The notes beneath the pieces are model-generated. The model ran no database searches. It was not told the origin of the DNA and was given only the letters and a program-made list of their open reading frames with translations. A program made the position numbers and the translations under genes. Below, piece after piece: positions 36,603 to 44,618 of a stretch of 64,000 bases of DNA (its first letter is position 1; each line of letters begins with the position of its first letter). This stretch comes from Streptomyces sp. NBC_01288 (lineage in GTDB: Bacteria; Actinomycetota; Actinomycetes; Streptomycetales; Streptomycetaceae): NCBI RefSeq assembly GCF_035982055.1, contig NZ_CP108427.1, positions 7,997,001-8,061,000 of the forward strand, read 5' to 3'.

Positions 36603-37867
36603 CAGTGGCCCGCCAGGGGCTTTCCGGCCTCCTCGACACCGAGGCGCTCCGCAAGGACTTCCCCATCCTGGACCGCACGGTTCACGACGGTAAGAAGCTT
36701 GTGTACCTGGACAACGCGGCGACCTCGCAGAAGCCGCGCCAGGTGCTCGACGCCCTGAACGAGTACTACGAGCGCTACAACGCCAACGTCCACCGCGGTG
36801 TGCATGTGCTCGCCGAGGAGGCCACGGCGCTGTACGAGGGCGCGCGCGACAAGGTCGCGACGTTCATCAACGCGCCCAGCCGCGACGAGGTGATCTTCAC
36901 CAAGAACGCCTCCGAGTCGCTCAACCTCGTTGCGAACATGCTGGGTTGGGCCGACGAGCCCTACCGCGTGGACCACGAGACCGAGATCGTCATCACCGAG
37001 ATGGAGCACCACTCCAACATCGTGCCGTGGCAGCTGCTCTCGCAGCGCACGCGCGCGAAGCTGAAGTGGTTCGGCCTCACGGACGACGGCCGCCTCGACC
37101 TCTCGAACATCGACGAGATCATCACGGAGAAGACGAAGATCGTCTCCTTCGTCCTGGTGTCGAACATCCTCGGCACGGTCAACCCGGTCGAGAAGATCGT
37201 GCGCCGCGCGCAGGAGGTCGGGGCCCTGGTCCTGATCGACGCCTCGCAGGCCGCGCCGCACATGCCGCTGGACGTGCAGGCCCTCCAGGCCGACTTCGTG
37301 GCCTTCACCGGCCACAAGATGTGCGGTCCGACCGGCATCGGCGTCCTCTGGGGCCGCCAGGAGCTGCTCGAAGACCTCCCCCCGTTCCTGGGTGGCGGCG
37401 AGATGATCGAGACCGTGTCGATGCACTCGTCGACGTACGCTCCCGCCCCGCACAAGTTCGAGGCGGGCACCCCGCCGATCGCCCAGGCGGTCGGTCTCGG
37501 TGCGGCCATCGACTACCTGTCGGCGATCGGCATGGACAAGATCCTCGCCCATGAGCACGCGCTGACCGAGTACGCGGTGAAGCGCTTGCTGGACGTCCCC
37601 GACCTGCGGATCATCGGCCCCACCACGGCCGAGGACCGGGGCGCGGCGATCTCGTTCACGCTCGGTGACATCCACCCGCACGACGTGGGCCAGGTGCTGG
37701 ACGAGGAAGGCATCGCGGTCCGGGTCGGACACCACTGCGCCCGACCGGTCTGCCTGCGCTACGGAATTCCTGCGACCACGCGAGCGTCGTTCTATCTGTA
37801 CTCCACGCCGGCCGAGATCGACGCACTGGTCGACGGCTTGGAGCACGTACGGAACTTCTTCGGCTGA
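36599..37867 (+). CDS. sufS: Cysteine desulfurase SufS
   Basis: 422 residues, type II PLP-dependent desulfurase. It takes sulfur from cysteine as a persulfide on Cys380 (RVGHHCARP) and passes it to SufU. The PLP lysine is Lys240 in TGHKMCGPTG, with ITEMEHHSNIVPWQ upstream. The start is GTG at 36599 inside the sufC end. Confidence 0.97.
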   Translation: MTVARQGLSGLLDTEALRKDFPILDRTVHDGKKLVYLDNAATSQKPRQVLDALNEYYERYNANVHRGVHVLAEEATALYEGARDKVATFINAPSRDEVIFTKNASESLNLVANMLGWADEPYRVDHETEIVITEMEHHSNIVPWQLLSQRTRAKLKWFGLTDDGRLDLSNIDEIITEKTKIVSFVLVSNILGTVNPVEKIVRRAQEVGALVLIDASQAAPHMPLDVQALQADFVAFTGHKMCGPTGIGVLWGRQELLEDLPPFLGGGEMIETVSMHSSTYAPAPHKFEAGTPPIAQAVGLGAAIDYLSAIGMDKILAHEHALTEYAVKRLLDVPDLRIIGPTTAEDRGAAISFTLGDIHPHDVGQVLDEEGIAVRVGHHCARPVCLRYGIPATTRASFYLYSTPAEIDALVDGLEHVRNFFG

Positions 37868-37885
37868 GGGACGTGAACTGAGACC

Positions 37886-38359
37886 GTGAAGCTGGATTCG
37901 ATGTACCAGGAAGTCATCCTGGACCACTACAAGCACCCGCACGGCCGGGGCTTGCGGGATGGCGACGCCGAGGTGCACCACGTCAACCCGACGTGCGGCG
38001 ACGAGATCACGCTGCGCGTGAAGTACGACGGCGAGCAGATCACGGACATCTCCTACGAGGGCCAGGGCTGCTCGATCAGTCAGGCATCGGCCTCCGTGCT
38101 GAACGACCTCCTCGTCGGCAAGGAGTTGTCCGAGGCGCAGAAGATCCAGGAGACCTTCCTGGAGCTGATGCAGTCCAAGGGCAGGATCGAGCCCGACGAC
38201 GCGATGGAGGAGGTACTGGAGGACGCGATCGCGTTCGCCGGTGTCTCCAAGTACCCGGCACGGGTGAAGTGCGCCCTCCTCAGCTGGATGGCGTGGAAGG
38301 ACGCGACGGCCCAGGCCCTGGGCGGAGCCGACTCCGACGCGGAAAGGAAGACGGCATGA
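37886..38359 (+). CDS. sufU: Sulfur-transfer protein SufU
   Basis: 157 residues, IscU-like fold. SufU is a zinc-containing sulfur acceptor of SufS rather than a scaffold in Gram-positive SUF systems. Its three cysteines are in NPTCGDE, GQGCSISQAS and RVKCALLSW, and the SufU-specific insertion between the second and third is present. The start is GTG at 37886. Confidence 0.95.
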   Translation: MKLDSMYQEVILDHYKHPHGRGLRDGDAEVHHVNPTCGDEITLRVKYDGEQITDISYEGQGCSISQASASVLNDLLVGKELSEAQKIQETFLELMQSKGRIEPDDAMEEVLEDAIAFAGVSKYPARVKCALLSWMAWKDATAQALGGADSDAERKTA

Positions 38360-38694
38360 GTGACACCGAGACCATGGAGATCAAGCCCGCCTCCGAGGAG
38401 GAGGTCCGCGAGGCCCTCCTCGACGTCGTCGACCCCGAACTGGGCATCGACGTCGTCAACCTCGGCCTGATCTACGGCGTGCACATCGACGACGCCAACA
38501 TCGCCACCATCGACATGACCCTCACCTCGGCGGCCTGCCCGCTGACGGACGTCATCGAGGACCAGGCCAAGTCCGCGACGGACGGCCTCGTCAACGAACT
38601 CCGCATCAACTGGGTGTGGATGCCGCCGTGGGGCCCGGACAAGATCACGGACGACGGCCGCGATCAGCTTCGGGCGTTGGGGTTCAACGTCTGA
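38356..38694 (+). CDS. sufT: SUF-associated MIP18-family (DUF59) protein
   Basis: 112 residues. Family members help mature Fe-S proteins; homologues near suf operons are called SufT. It shows VDPELGIDVVNLGLIYGV, the conserved Cys in TSAACPLTDVIEDQ and VWMPPWGPD. The ATG overlaps the sufU stop. It is the last gene of the operon. Confidence 0.9.
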   Translation: MSDTETMEIKPASEEEVREALLDVVDPELGIDVVNLGLIYGVHIDDANIATIDMTLTSAACPLTDVIEDQAKSATDGLVNELRINWVWMPPWGPDKITDDGRDQLRALGFNV

Positions 38695-38742
38695 GAACGT
38701 GTGAGCCTGCCTGAGCAGCTCTGAGCCTTCGGGCTCACCGGG

Positions 38743-38771
38743 AACGGCCATACCTTTGGGGTATGGCCGTT
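38743..38771 (+). terminator. Hairpin covering the VOC-gene start codon
   Basis: A perfect 12-bp inverted repeat (38743-38754 with 38760-38771, 5-base loop) lies 48 bases after the suf operon and is followed by TTCTTT. It looks like the operon terminator, yet its right arm contains the ATG of the next gene at 38763. TACCTT at 38751-38756 could be a -10 for a leaderless transcript starting at that ATG. Confidence 0.6.
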
Positions 38772-39149
38772 TCTTTGCATCACGTCGTTGTCGACGCGTA
38801 CGACCTTCCCGGGCTCGCCCGTTTCTGGTGCGGGGTGTTGGACTGGCGGGTGCTGTCCGAGAAACCGCGCGAAGTGGTCATCGGGCCAGGGGAGTTCGCG
38901 GAGACCGGCATCTGCTTCATGCCGGTGAGCGATCCGAAGACCGTCAAGAACCGGCTGCACTTCGACCTCGCGCCGGATGACCAGGAGACCGAGGTCGAGC
39001 GGATCCTGGCGCTGGGGGCGCGGCGGGCCGATGTCGGGCAGGGCGAGGCCGTGGGCTGGGTGGTGCTCGCCGACCCGGAGGGAAACGAGTTCTGCGTCCT
39101 GCGGCCCAAGGCCTCGCTGATCGCCTTTCGTGACGCGCCCCCTAGTTGA
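38763..39149 (+). CDS. VOC/glyoxalase-family protein
   Basis: 128 residues, vicinal oxygen chelate fold made of two beta-alpha-beta3 halves (HHVVVDAYDLPGLARFWCGV and LHFDLAPDDQETEVERILAL). The C-terminal VLADPEGNEFCVL is the usual end of the family, with Glu as metal ligand. Substrate unknown. No Shine-Dalgarno sequence precedes the ATG, which lies inside a hairpin. The stop codon falls in a 14-bp triplicated repeat. Confidence 0.82.
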   Translation: MAVSLHHVVVDAYDLPGLARFWCGVLDWRVLSEKPREVVIGPGEFAETGICFMPVSDPKTVKNRLHFDLAPDDQETEVERILALGARRADVGQGEAVGWVVLADPEGNEFCVLRPKASLIAFRDAPPS

Positions 39150-39183
39150 GCGCGCCTAGTTGAGCCCGCCTAGTTGAGCCCCG
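39142..39183. repeat. Three 14-bp tandem repeats at a convergent gene junction
   Basis: CTAGTTGAGC is repeated at 39142, 39156 and 39170, an exact 14-base period. The stop of the VOC gene lies in the first unit. The stop of the minus-strand gene at 39170 is formed by the third. Confidence 0.85.
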
Positions 39184-40045
39184 CCACCAATCGGAACGCC
39201 GAGTCCGACCGGTACAGGGTGCTGTCCTGGTAGCGGTCCAGCCTGAGTTGGAAGTTCTGGTGGCGGAGGAAGCGGCCCGGGTAGTTGACCGACTCCAGCA
39301 TCACCGCGCCGGAGTAGGGCGACGGGCGGGGGCAGAAGGTGGCGTCCTGTTTGAAGAGGGGGGAGCCGTCGTTGCGTTCCGCGCGGAGGATGAAGTTGCG
39401 GTGGCGGAGATAGGTGCCGCCGGCCGTCGTGAAGGAGTAACAGGAGCTGTTCGCAAGGCCCTTGACCACTTTGAAGGTGGCGGCGCGGCGGGCCGCGGTG
39501 GAGGTGGCCGGGTTGAGTTTGACGAAGTCGCCGCTCACCTGCCAGTAGCGGTCCGGGTAGTTGACCGAGCGGACCGACTTCCAGGCCGTGGAGGACGAGG
39601 AGCCCGACGAGCCCGACGATCCGTGCGAGCCGGATGAACTCCCGTGGGAGGACGTCGACTTGGACGGGGACGGTGACTTCGCGGCGGGCTTCGAGCTGTG
39701 TCCCGAGGTGGCGGTCGACGTGGTGCTGCCCGGCGTCTTCGCCGAGCCCGAGTTCGACTTGTGCTCGTCGGGCGTCGGCGTGCGCTGCTTCGACGGGGAC
39801 GCGTACGAGAGCAGACCGGGGCCGTCCGCACCCGCCGGTGTCGTCGAATCCGCCTTCTTCGTGCGTGACGTGTCGTCAGTTTGCTTGTCCGTCACGACGA
39901 TTGCCGTGACGCACACGACGATCGTGGTGACGGCGAGCACCCCGGCCAGATAGAGCCGGCGGGTTCCGGGGGCCCGGGAGGTGTCGGGGTTCCAGCCGTT
40001 CTCCCAGGGGGAGTTGGGGGAAGACGGGGGTGAACTGTCTGGCAT
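39170..40045 (-). CDS. Membrane-anchored AbfB-like (CBM42) domain protein
   Basis: 291 residues. A cytoplasmic proline/serine-rich start is followed by one membrane helix (YLAGVLAVTTIVVCVTAIVV, residues 32-51). A long Ser/Thr/Gly linker (55-155) leads to a C-terminal AbfB-type beta-trefoil (about 156-291) with repeats SVNYPDRYWQV, YLRHRNFILR and SVNYPGRFLRHQNF. Such domains bind arabinose-containing glycans. It has no catalytic domain, so it may bind cell-wall or plant arabinan at the surface. GGAGGAAC precedes the ATG. Confidence 0.82.
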   Translation of the reverse strand: MPDSSPPSSPNSPWENGWNPDTSRAPGTRRLYLAGVLAVTTIVVCVTAIVVTDKQTDDTSRTKKADSTTPAGADGPGLLSYASPSKQRTPTPDEHKSNSGSAKTPGSTTSTATSGHSSKPAAKSPSPSKSTSSHGSSSGSHGSSGSSGSSSSTAWKSVRSVNYPDRYWQVSGDFVKLNPATSTAARRAATFKVVKGLANSSCYSFTTAGGTYLRHRNFILRAERNDGSPLFKQDATFCPRPSPYSGAVMLESVNYPGRFLRHQNFQLRLDRYQDSTLYRSDSAFRLVAGLN

Positions 40046-40176
40046 GCGCTGTTCCTCCAGCGGCGCCCATGGCGACGGCAGTGACCGTGAAAGCCAGGTG
40101 TGTGAACGGTGAAACAGTAGTGGAGCGAGAGGCGTCCGAGCAGCCGTTTCAGTGAGCGGTTTCTACGAGATTCCGT

Positions 40177-40193
40177 TATGTACACTCGTACAC
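40177..40193 (+). promoter_or_regulatory. Probable TetR operator before the SMR gene
   Basis: TGTAC-ACTC-GTACA (40179-40192) is a perfect 5-bp inverted repeat ending one base before the SMR start codon. TACACT at 40181-40186 may be a -10 for a leaderless mRNA. A regulator bound here would block RNA polymerase. The TetR protein encoded next is the likely ligand. Confidence 0.5.
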
Positions 40194-40514
40194 ATGGGAT
40201 TCCTGATGCTCCTCACGGCGATCGCCGCGGAGGTGGGCGGCACCACCGCCATGAAGTTCAGCCACGGCTTCAGCCGGCTGTGGCCGTCGGTCCTCACGGT
40301 CCTCGGATACGTGCTCTCCTTCGCGCTGCTCGCGCAGACGCTGAAGTCCATGTCGGTGGGTACGGCCTACGCGATCTGGGCGGGCCTCGGCACCGCCGCC
40401 ATCGTGGGGATCGGGACGGTGTTCCTCGGCGAGGGGATGACCCTCGCGAAGGCCGCCGGCATCGCCCTGATCATCGTCGGGGTCGTGGTCCTCAACCTCG
40501 GCGGTGCGCACTGA
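40194..40514 (+). CDS. Small multidrug resistance (SMR) exporter
   Basis: 106 residues, four membrane helices. Glu13 in TAIAAEVGGTTAMK corresponds to the essential proton and drug-binding Glu14 of EmrE. LSFALLAQTLKSMSVGTAYA and the final GIALIIVGVVVLNLGG are family hallmarks. ATG at 40194 is chosen over 40152 because it starts at the conserved first helix. It lies 25 bases before a TetR gene. Confidence 0.92.
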   Translation: MGFLMLLTAIAAEVGGTTAMKFSHGFSRLWPSVLTVLGYVLSFALLAQTLKSMSVGTAYAIWAGLGTAAIVGIGTVFLGEGMTLAKAAGIALIIVGVVVLNLGGAH

Positions 40515-40539
40515 TGATGGTCGAGGGACGCACGCACTG

Positions 40540-41091
40540 ATGGCCCGGCGCTACGACCCCGAGCGGCGGCAGCGGATCATCGACGCGGCGATCCGGGTGG
40601 TCGGGGCCAAGGGCATCGCCGGACTGAGCCACCGTTCCGTCGCCGCCGAGGCCGATGTTCCGCTCGGCTCGACGACGTACCACTTCACGACCCTCGACGA
40701 ACTGATGGTCGCCGCCCTGCGTCAGGCCAACGAGGCCTTCGCCAAGGTGATCGCCTCGCGGGGTGGTCTTGAGGACCCGCGGACGGACCTGGCCGGGGAG
40801 TTGGCCGGCTGGATGGGGGAGTGGCTCGCGGGTGACCGCACCGGCGTCGAGCTGGAGTACGAGCTGTACCTCGCCGCCCTGCGTCGCCCGGCCCTGCGCC
40901 CCGTCGCCGACGAGTGGGGTCGCGACCTCGCCGACCAACTGGCCCGGCGCACCGACCCGGTGACCGCGCGGGCGCTCGTCGCGCTGATCGACGGGATCTG
41001 TCTACAGGTGCTGTTGACGGGCGCGGTGTACGACGAGGCGTATGCGCGGGAGGTGCTGGGGCGGGTGATTCCGCGGCCTGCGGAGGACTGA
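40540..41091 (+). CDS. TetR-family transcriptional regulator
   Basis: 183 residues. The N-terminal helix-turn-helix (RRQRIIDAAIRVVGAKGIAG, then VAAEADVPLGSTTYHF) is typical. The C-terminal ligand-binding part is helical. Being just behind the SMR gene, it most likely represses that exporter and itself until drug binds. GAGGG lies 12 bases upstream of the ATG. Confidence 0.9.
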   Translation: MARRYDPERRQRIIDAAIRVVGAKGIAGLSHRSVAAEADVPLGSTTYHFTTLDELMVAALRQANEAFAKVIASRGGLEDPRTDLAGELAGWMGEWLAGDRTGVELEYELYLAALRRPALRPVADEWGRDLADQLARRTDPVTARALVALIDGICLQVLLTGAVYDEAYAREVLGRVIPRPAED

Positions 41092-41219
41092 AGTACTTTC
41101 CCGCAGCCCCCTCGGGAACTCTTCGGCTCCGTGAACTCTTCGACCCCCACCGGGTAACAGGGGCCGACACGACGGCAGTTCGACGCCGTCGACGCTACTG
41201 ACGAATCGGGGGAGACCTG

Positions 41220-41860
41220 GTGAGCGGACCACCGCCGGGCACGGCGCGGGACGGCGACGACGCGGAGGTCGTCGCCCGGTCGTTGGAGCAGCCGGAGTCG
41301 TTCGCCCTGCTCTACGACCGGTACGCGGCGGACATCCACCGGTACGCGGCACGGCGGTTGGGCGACGGCGCGGCCGATGACTCCCCCACGCGCGAATGCG
41401 CTCGCGCGGGGGGACCCTCATCGCCGACACGTTCCTCACGGCGTTCCGCATCCGCTCGCGCTACGACCTCACTCGGGCCAACGCCCGCCCCTGGCTGTAC
41501 GGCATAGCGGGCAACCTCATCGGCAAGCAGCGCCGTACCGAGGTGCGGGCGCTCAAGGCGCTGGCCCGCACCGGGCGCGACCCCGTCGCCGCGTCCTGGG
41601 GGGACTCCTGGGTCGAGGACGCCGACAGCCGGATCGCCGCGCAGGGTCCGCTCGCCGGTGCCCTCGCCGCGCTCTCGGCGGGCGACCGGAACGTGCTGCT
41701 GCTCGTCGCCTGGGCCGATCTCACCTATCAGGAGGTCGCCGAGGCGCTGGGCATCCCGGTCGGCACCGTCCGTTCCCGGCTCAACAGGGCGCGGCGCAAG
41801 GTGCGTTCGGCACTGGGCGCCGATCCCGCATTCGTGAACGACGCGCCGGAGGTGGCGTAG
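41220..41860 (+). pseudogene. ECF sigma factor split by a palindromic insertion
   Basis: The N-terminal part (41220 onward, region 2.1: FALLYDRYAADIHRYAARRL) and the C-terminal part (from about 41417: LIADTFLTAFRIRSRYDL, then region 4 TYQEVAEALGIPVGTVRSRL) are in different frames. Removing 41382-41416 (35 bases) restores one continuous sigma-70 protein of about 200 residues. As read, the first frame stops at 41507. A second frame can start at an ATG inside the insert (41396) but lacks region 2.1. Six G residues at 41408-41413 form a possible -1 slip site or a possible sequencing error; a seventh G would put everything in frame. The companion gene at 41863 is intact. Confidence 0.85.
41382..41416 (+). 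repeat. 35-bp palindromic insertion in the sigma gene
   Basis: Arms 41382-41395 and 41402-41414 form a hairpin with a single bulged A and a 6-base loop. The sequence resembles the small CTCCCCCAC...GCGGGGGGACC repeat that I know as dispersed in Streptomyces genomes. It interrupts the sigma factor between Asp-Asp and Leu-Ile codons. Confidence 0.75.
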
Positions 41861-41862
41861 CG

Positions 41863-42828
41863 ATGGACGAGATGACGCAGGTGCGCGAGCCGCGCGCCGG
41901 AGCGCCGGTGCCCGACCGCGGACGGCTCGTGGCGGGACGTACGCGGCTGACCGAGTCGGCACGGGCCGGCGGGCGGCACCAAGTGCTGTGGCGGCGCCGG
42001 GAGTTCGTGATCGTCGCGGTGGTGGCGGCGGTCACCGCCGTGGCCGTCACCGTCACCGTGCTGCTGAGCGGGACCGCCCCCGGCAGCCGGAAGGTGGAGC
42101 CCGCCGGCACGCCGAACGTGAGCCTGAAGGGGCTGAGCGCGGCCCAACTCCTGGAGCGGGCGGCCGACTTGGTCGAGAAGGAGCCGGACTCCGCCGTACC
42201 GAGGGCCGATCAGTGGATCTATACCCTCCAGATGTCGGAGGCCCCCGTGGCGGCGGTGACCGAGATGCCGAGCTGGATCCGCTACGACGGCACCGCGACG
42301 GCGTCCGAGGACATCGCCCGCAAGGGACAGCGCCCCCAACTCATCGTCACCCCCATGCACTTGGAGAACGGCGGGGAGGGCGACGACCGTTCGCCGCGCG
42401 AGATGTGCCGGGTCCTGACGGCGCTGCCCGCCGGCGGTGAGCAGACCGTGAAGTTCCTCCGGCACAAGAACGCCATCGCCGACCAGAAGGGGCGGACCCA
42501 GGCCCAGTCGGACTACACCGGGATCAGCGTCCTCCTGGGCGCCCATCTGATGACGTCCAAGGGGCTGGCCTCGCTCTACCGCGCGCTCGCGACCCTGCCC
42601 GGCGGCGAGGTCACCGACCAGTTGGTGAAGGACGCCGCCGGGCGCCGGGTGATCGTCCTGACCTATGTCAGGAGCGGCGCCCTGAAGTCCGGGGAGGCGG
42701 ATCAGTGGCTGTTCGACCCGCAGACGTACCGGATCACGGGGACGCGGATGCTCCTGGACGGCACGGTCGTCGGCGGTAGTTCGACTGCGGCGTGGGCGGT
42801 GGTGGACAAGGCCGGCGAACGCGGCTGA
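41863..42828 (+). CDS. CU044_5270-family membrane-anchored protein
   Basis: 321 residues. A 45-residue cytoplasmic start is followed by one membrane helix (FVIVAVVAAVTAVAVTVTVL) and an extracytoplasmic domain with DQWIYTLQMSEAP, SREMCRVL-like and QWLFDPQTYRITG segments. This family is usually encoded next to an ECF sigma factor and may be its sensor or anti-sigma partner. GGAGG lies 10 bases before the ATG. Because the neighbouring sigma is split, its role may be lost. Confidence 0.75.
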   Translation: MDEMTQVREPRAGAPVPDRGRLVAGRTRLTESARAGGRHQVLWRRREFVIVAVVAAVTAVAVTVTVLLSGTAPGSRKVEPAGTPNVSLKGLSAAQLLERAADLVEKEPDSAVPRADQWIYTLQMSEAPVAAVTEMPSWIRYDGTATASEDIARKGQRPQLIVTPMHLENGGEGDDRSPREMCRVLTALPAGGEQTVKFLRHKNAIADQKGRTQAQSDYTGISVLLGAHLMTSKGLASLYRALATLPGGEVTDQLVKDAAGRRVIVLTYVRSGALKSGEADQWLFDPQTYRITGTRMLLDGTVVGGSSTAAWAVVDKAGERG

Positions 42829-42892
42829 GTCGGACCCTGCCGCCGTACTACGAGCCCGTGCGTGTCGTTCTCTGAGACGCCCCGCGCACGAG

Positions 42893-42929
42893 TTGGTCCC
42901 CGCCGCCCCCGCCAGGTTAGGTTTCCCTC
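42893..42929 (+). promoter_or_regulatory. dapD promoter, leaderless
   Basis: TTGGTC at 42893-42898 and TAGGTT at 42918-42923 (19-base spacer) match HrdB-type boxes. Transcription would start at or next to the dapD ATG at 42930. No Shine-Dalgarno sequence is present. Confidence 0.5.
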
Positions 42930-43919
42930 ATGACCGACACGACCGCACCCCGCACCACCGGCGCCGTTGCCGCCGGGCTCGCCACCGTCGCCGCCGACGG
43001 GACCGTACTCGACACCTGGTTCCCCGCGCCCGAACTGTCCGCCCGACCCGGGCCCGCCGGTACGGAGAGCCTGTCCGCCGAGCGTGCCGTGGAGCTGCTC
43101 GGTGAGGGTGCGGCCAAGGCGATCGGCCCTGACGTCCGCCGGGGCGTCGAGGTCATCGCGGTCCGCACGGTCATCGCCTCCCTCGACGACAAGCCGCTCG
43201 ACGCGCACGACGTCTACCTGCGCCTGCACCTCCTCTCGCACCGCCTGGTCAAGCCGCACGGCCAGAGCCTGGACGGCATGTTCGGCTTCCTCGCCAACGT
43301 CGCCTGGACCTCGCTCGGCCCGGTCGCCGTGGACGACGTCGAGAAGGTGCGGCTGAACGCGCGCGCCGAGGGCCTGCACCTCCAGGTGACGTCGATCGAC
43401 AAGTTCCCGCGCATGACGGACTACGTCGCCCCCAAGGGCGTCCGCATCGCCGACGCCGACCGGGTCCGCCTCGGCGCGCACCTGGCCGAGGGCACGACCG
43501 TCATGCACGAGGGCTTCGTCAACTTCAACGCCGGCACGCTCGGCACGTCGATGGTCGAGGGCCGGATCTCCGCCGGTGTCGTGGTCGGCGACGGTTCGGA
43601 CATCGGCGGCGGCGCGTCCACGATGGGCACGCTGTCGGGCGGCGGCAACGTCCGCATCACCATCGGCGAGCGCTGCCTGGTCGGCGCCGAGGCGGGTGTC
43701 GGGATCGCGCTGGGCGACGAGTGCGTCGTCGAGGCCGGTCTCTACGTCACCGCCGGCACCCGCGTCACGATGCCCGACGGCCAGATCGTCAAGGCCCGCG
43801 AACTCTCCGGCGCCTCCAACATCCTCTTCCGCCGCAACTCCGTCACCGGCACGGTCGAGGCGCGCCCGAACAACGCGGTCTGGGGCGGCCTGAACGAGAT
43901 CCTGCACAGCCACAACTAG
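42930..43919 (+). CDS. dapD: Tetrahydrodipicolinate N-succinyltransferase
   Basis: 329 residues. It succinylates tetrahydrodipicolinate in the lysine and diaminopimelate pathway. The left-handed beta-helix is visible in VRIADADRVRLGAHLAEGTT, MVEGRISAGVVVGDGSDIGG and RCLVGAEAGVGIALGDECVV. This is the actinobacterial DapD type with a long N-terminal domain. DapA of the same pathway is encoded at 46424-47329. Confidence 0.95.
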   Translation: MTDTTAPRTTGAVAAGLATVAADGTVLDTWFPAPELSARPGPAGTESLSAERAVELLGEGAAKAIGPDVRRGVEVIAVRTVIASLDDKPLDAHDVYLRLHLLSHRLVKPHGQSLDGMFGFLANVAWTSLGPVAVDDVEKVRLNARAEGLHLQVTSIDKFPRMTDYVAPKGVRIADADRVRLGAHLAEGTTVMHEGFVNFNAGTLGTSMVEGRISAGVVVGDGSDIGGGASTMGTLSGGGNVRITIGERCLVGAEAGVGIALGDECVVEAGLYVTAGTRVTMPDGQIVKARELSGASNILFRRNSVTGTVEARPNNAVWGGLNEILHSHN

Positions 43920-43932
43920 CAGCGCCGTCAGG

Positions 43933-43974
43933 TGAGTCGAGCGCCCTTCCGTTCACCGGGAGGGCGCTCACTCA
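43933..43974. terminator. Bidirectional terminator after dapD
   Basis: Twelve-base arms 43939-43950 and 43958-43969 pair with one G-U. An outer TGAGT/ACTCA extends the stem past a bulged C. It lies between convergent genes and includes the stop codon of the minus-strand gene. Confidence 0.75.
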
Positions 43975-44481
43975 TGTCCGCACGGCCACCGCGAACTCCG
44001 CCAGCGCCGCGAAGTCGCCCTCGCGCAGCCCGAGTCGGGGGTTCACGTGGTGCAGCAGCGCGGGGCCGGGATGGTGGGCGGTCACGAACTCGCCGTCCGG
44101 CGCGCTCTGTTCGTCGTCCACCCAGGCGAACGGGCCGCCCTCGGCGTACGCCACGATCGCCTCCGTCTTCCAGTGGACCCCGTCGGGCCGCTCGGCGAAC
44201 AGACGGTCGCCGAAGTCGACGTACGGCAGCTCGGGCAGGCCGACGACCGGGGCGATCCAGCGGTTCGCGGCGGCCATCCAGGTGGTCGCCCAGCAGAGGT
44301 CGTAGCCGAGCCCGAGGAGTGCCGGGCCGTGCGCGGGGTTCAGCCAGACCCGTAGGGGGCGGCGGCGGTCGGGCACGGTGACGCGGATCGTGCTGTAGCC
44401 CTCGGGGCGGCGTTCCGGCTGGGCGGCGTACGGGTTGAGGGGGCCGTCGACGTCGAGGAAGAGCAGGGGGCGGCGGCTCAT
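43972..44481 (-). CDS. HAD-like hydrolase
   Basis: 169 residues. The first motif LFLDVDGPLNPY has the Asp-x-Asp of haloacid dehalogenase phosphatases. The later FAWVDDEQSAPDGEFV carries the acidic pair of motif IV. Small secluded HAD domains of this kind are common in actinobacteria; the substrate is unknown. ATG at 44481 is chosen; the extra N-terminal 36 codons of the longer frame are low-complexity. Confidence 0.78.
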   Translation of the reverse strand: MSRRPLLFLDVDGPLNPYAAQPERRPEGYSTIRVTVPDRRRPLRVWLNPAHGPALLGLGYDLCWATTWMAAANRWIAPVVGLPELPYVDFGDRLFAERPDGVHWKTEAIVAYAEGGPFAWVDDEQSAPDGEFVTAHHPGPALLHHVNPRLGLREGDFAALAEFAVAVRT

Positions 44482-44618
44482 GTGGCCACCGTAGGGGAGT
44501 GGTCGTGTGGGGCGGGTGGAAATTTCTCGCGGCGGCAGGCATAGCCAGGCACCCCCGCGAGCGTCACAACGAACACAGGGGTGGGGCACGGGCTCCGCCG
44601 GGGGAAGAGAAGGTGACG

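Noticed and set aside
41396..41860. Complete independent sigma factor from the ATG inside the insert
   Set aside because: It lacks region 2.1, and the ATG belongs to the inserted repeat. The two frames join into one normal sigma when the insert is removed.
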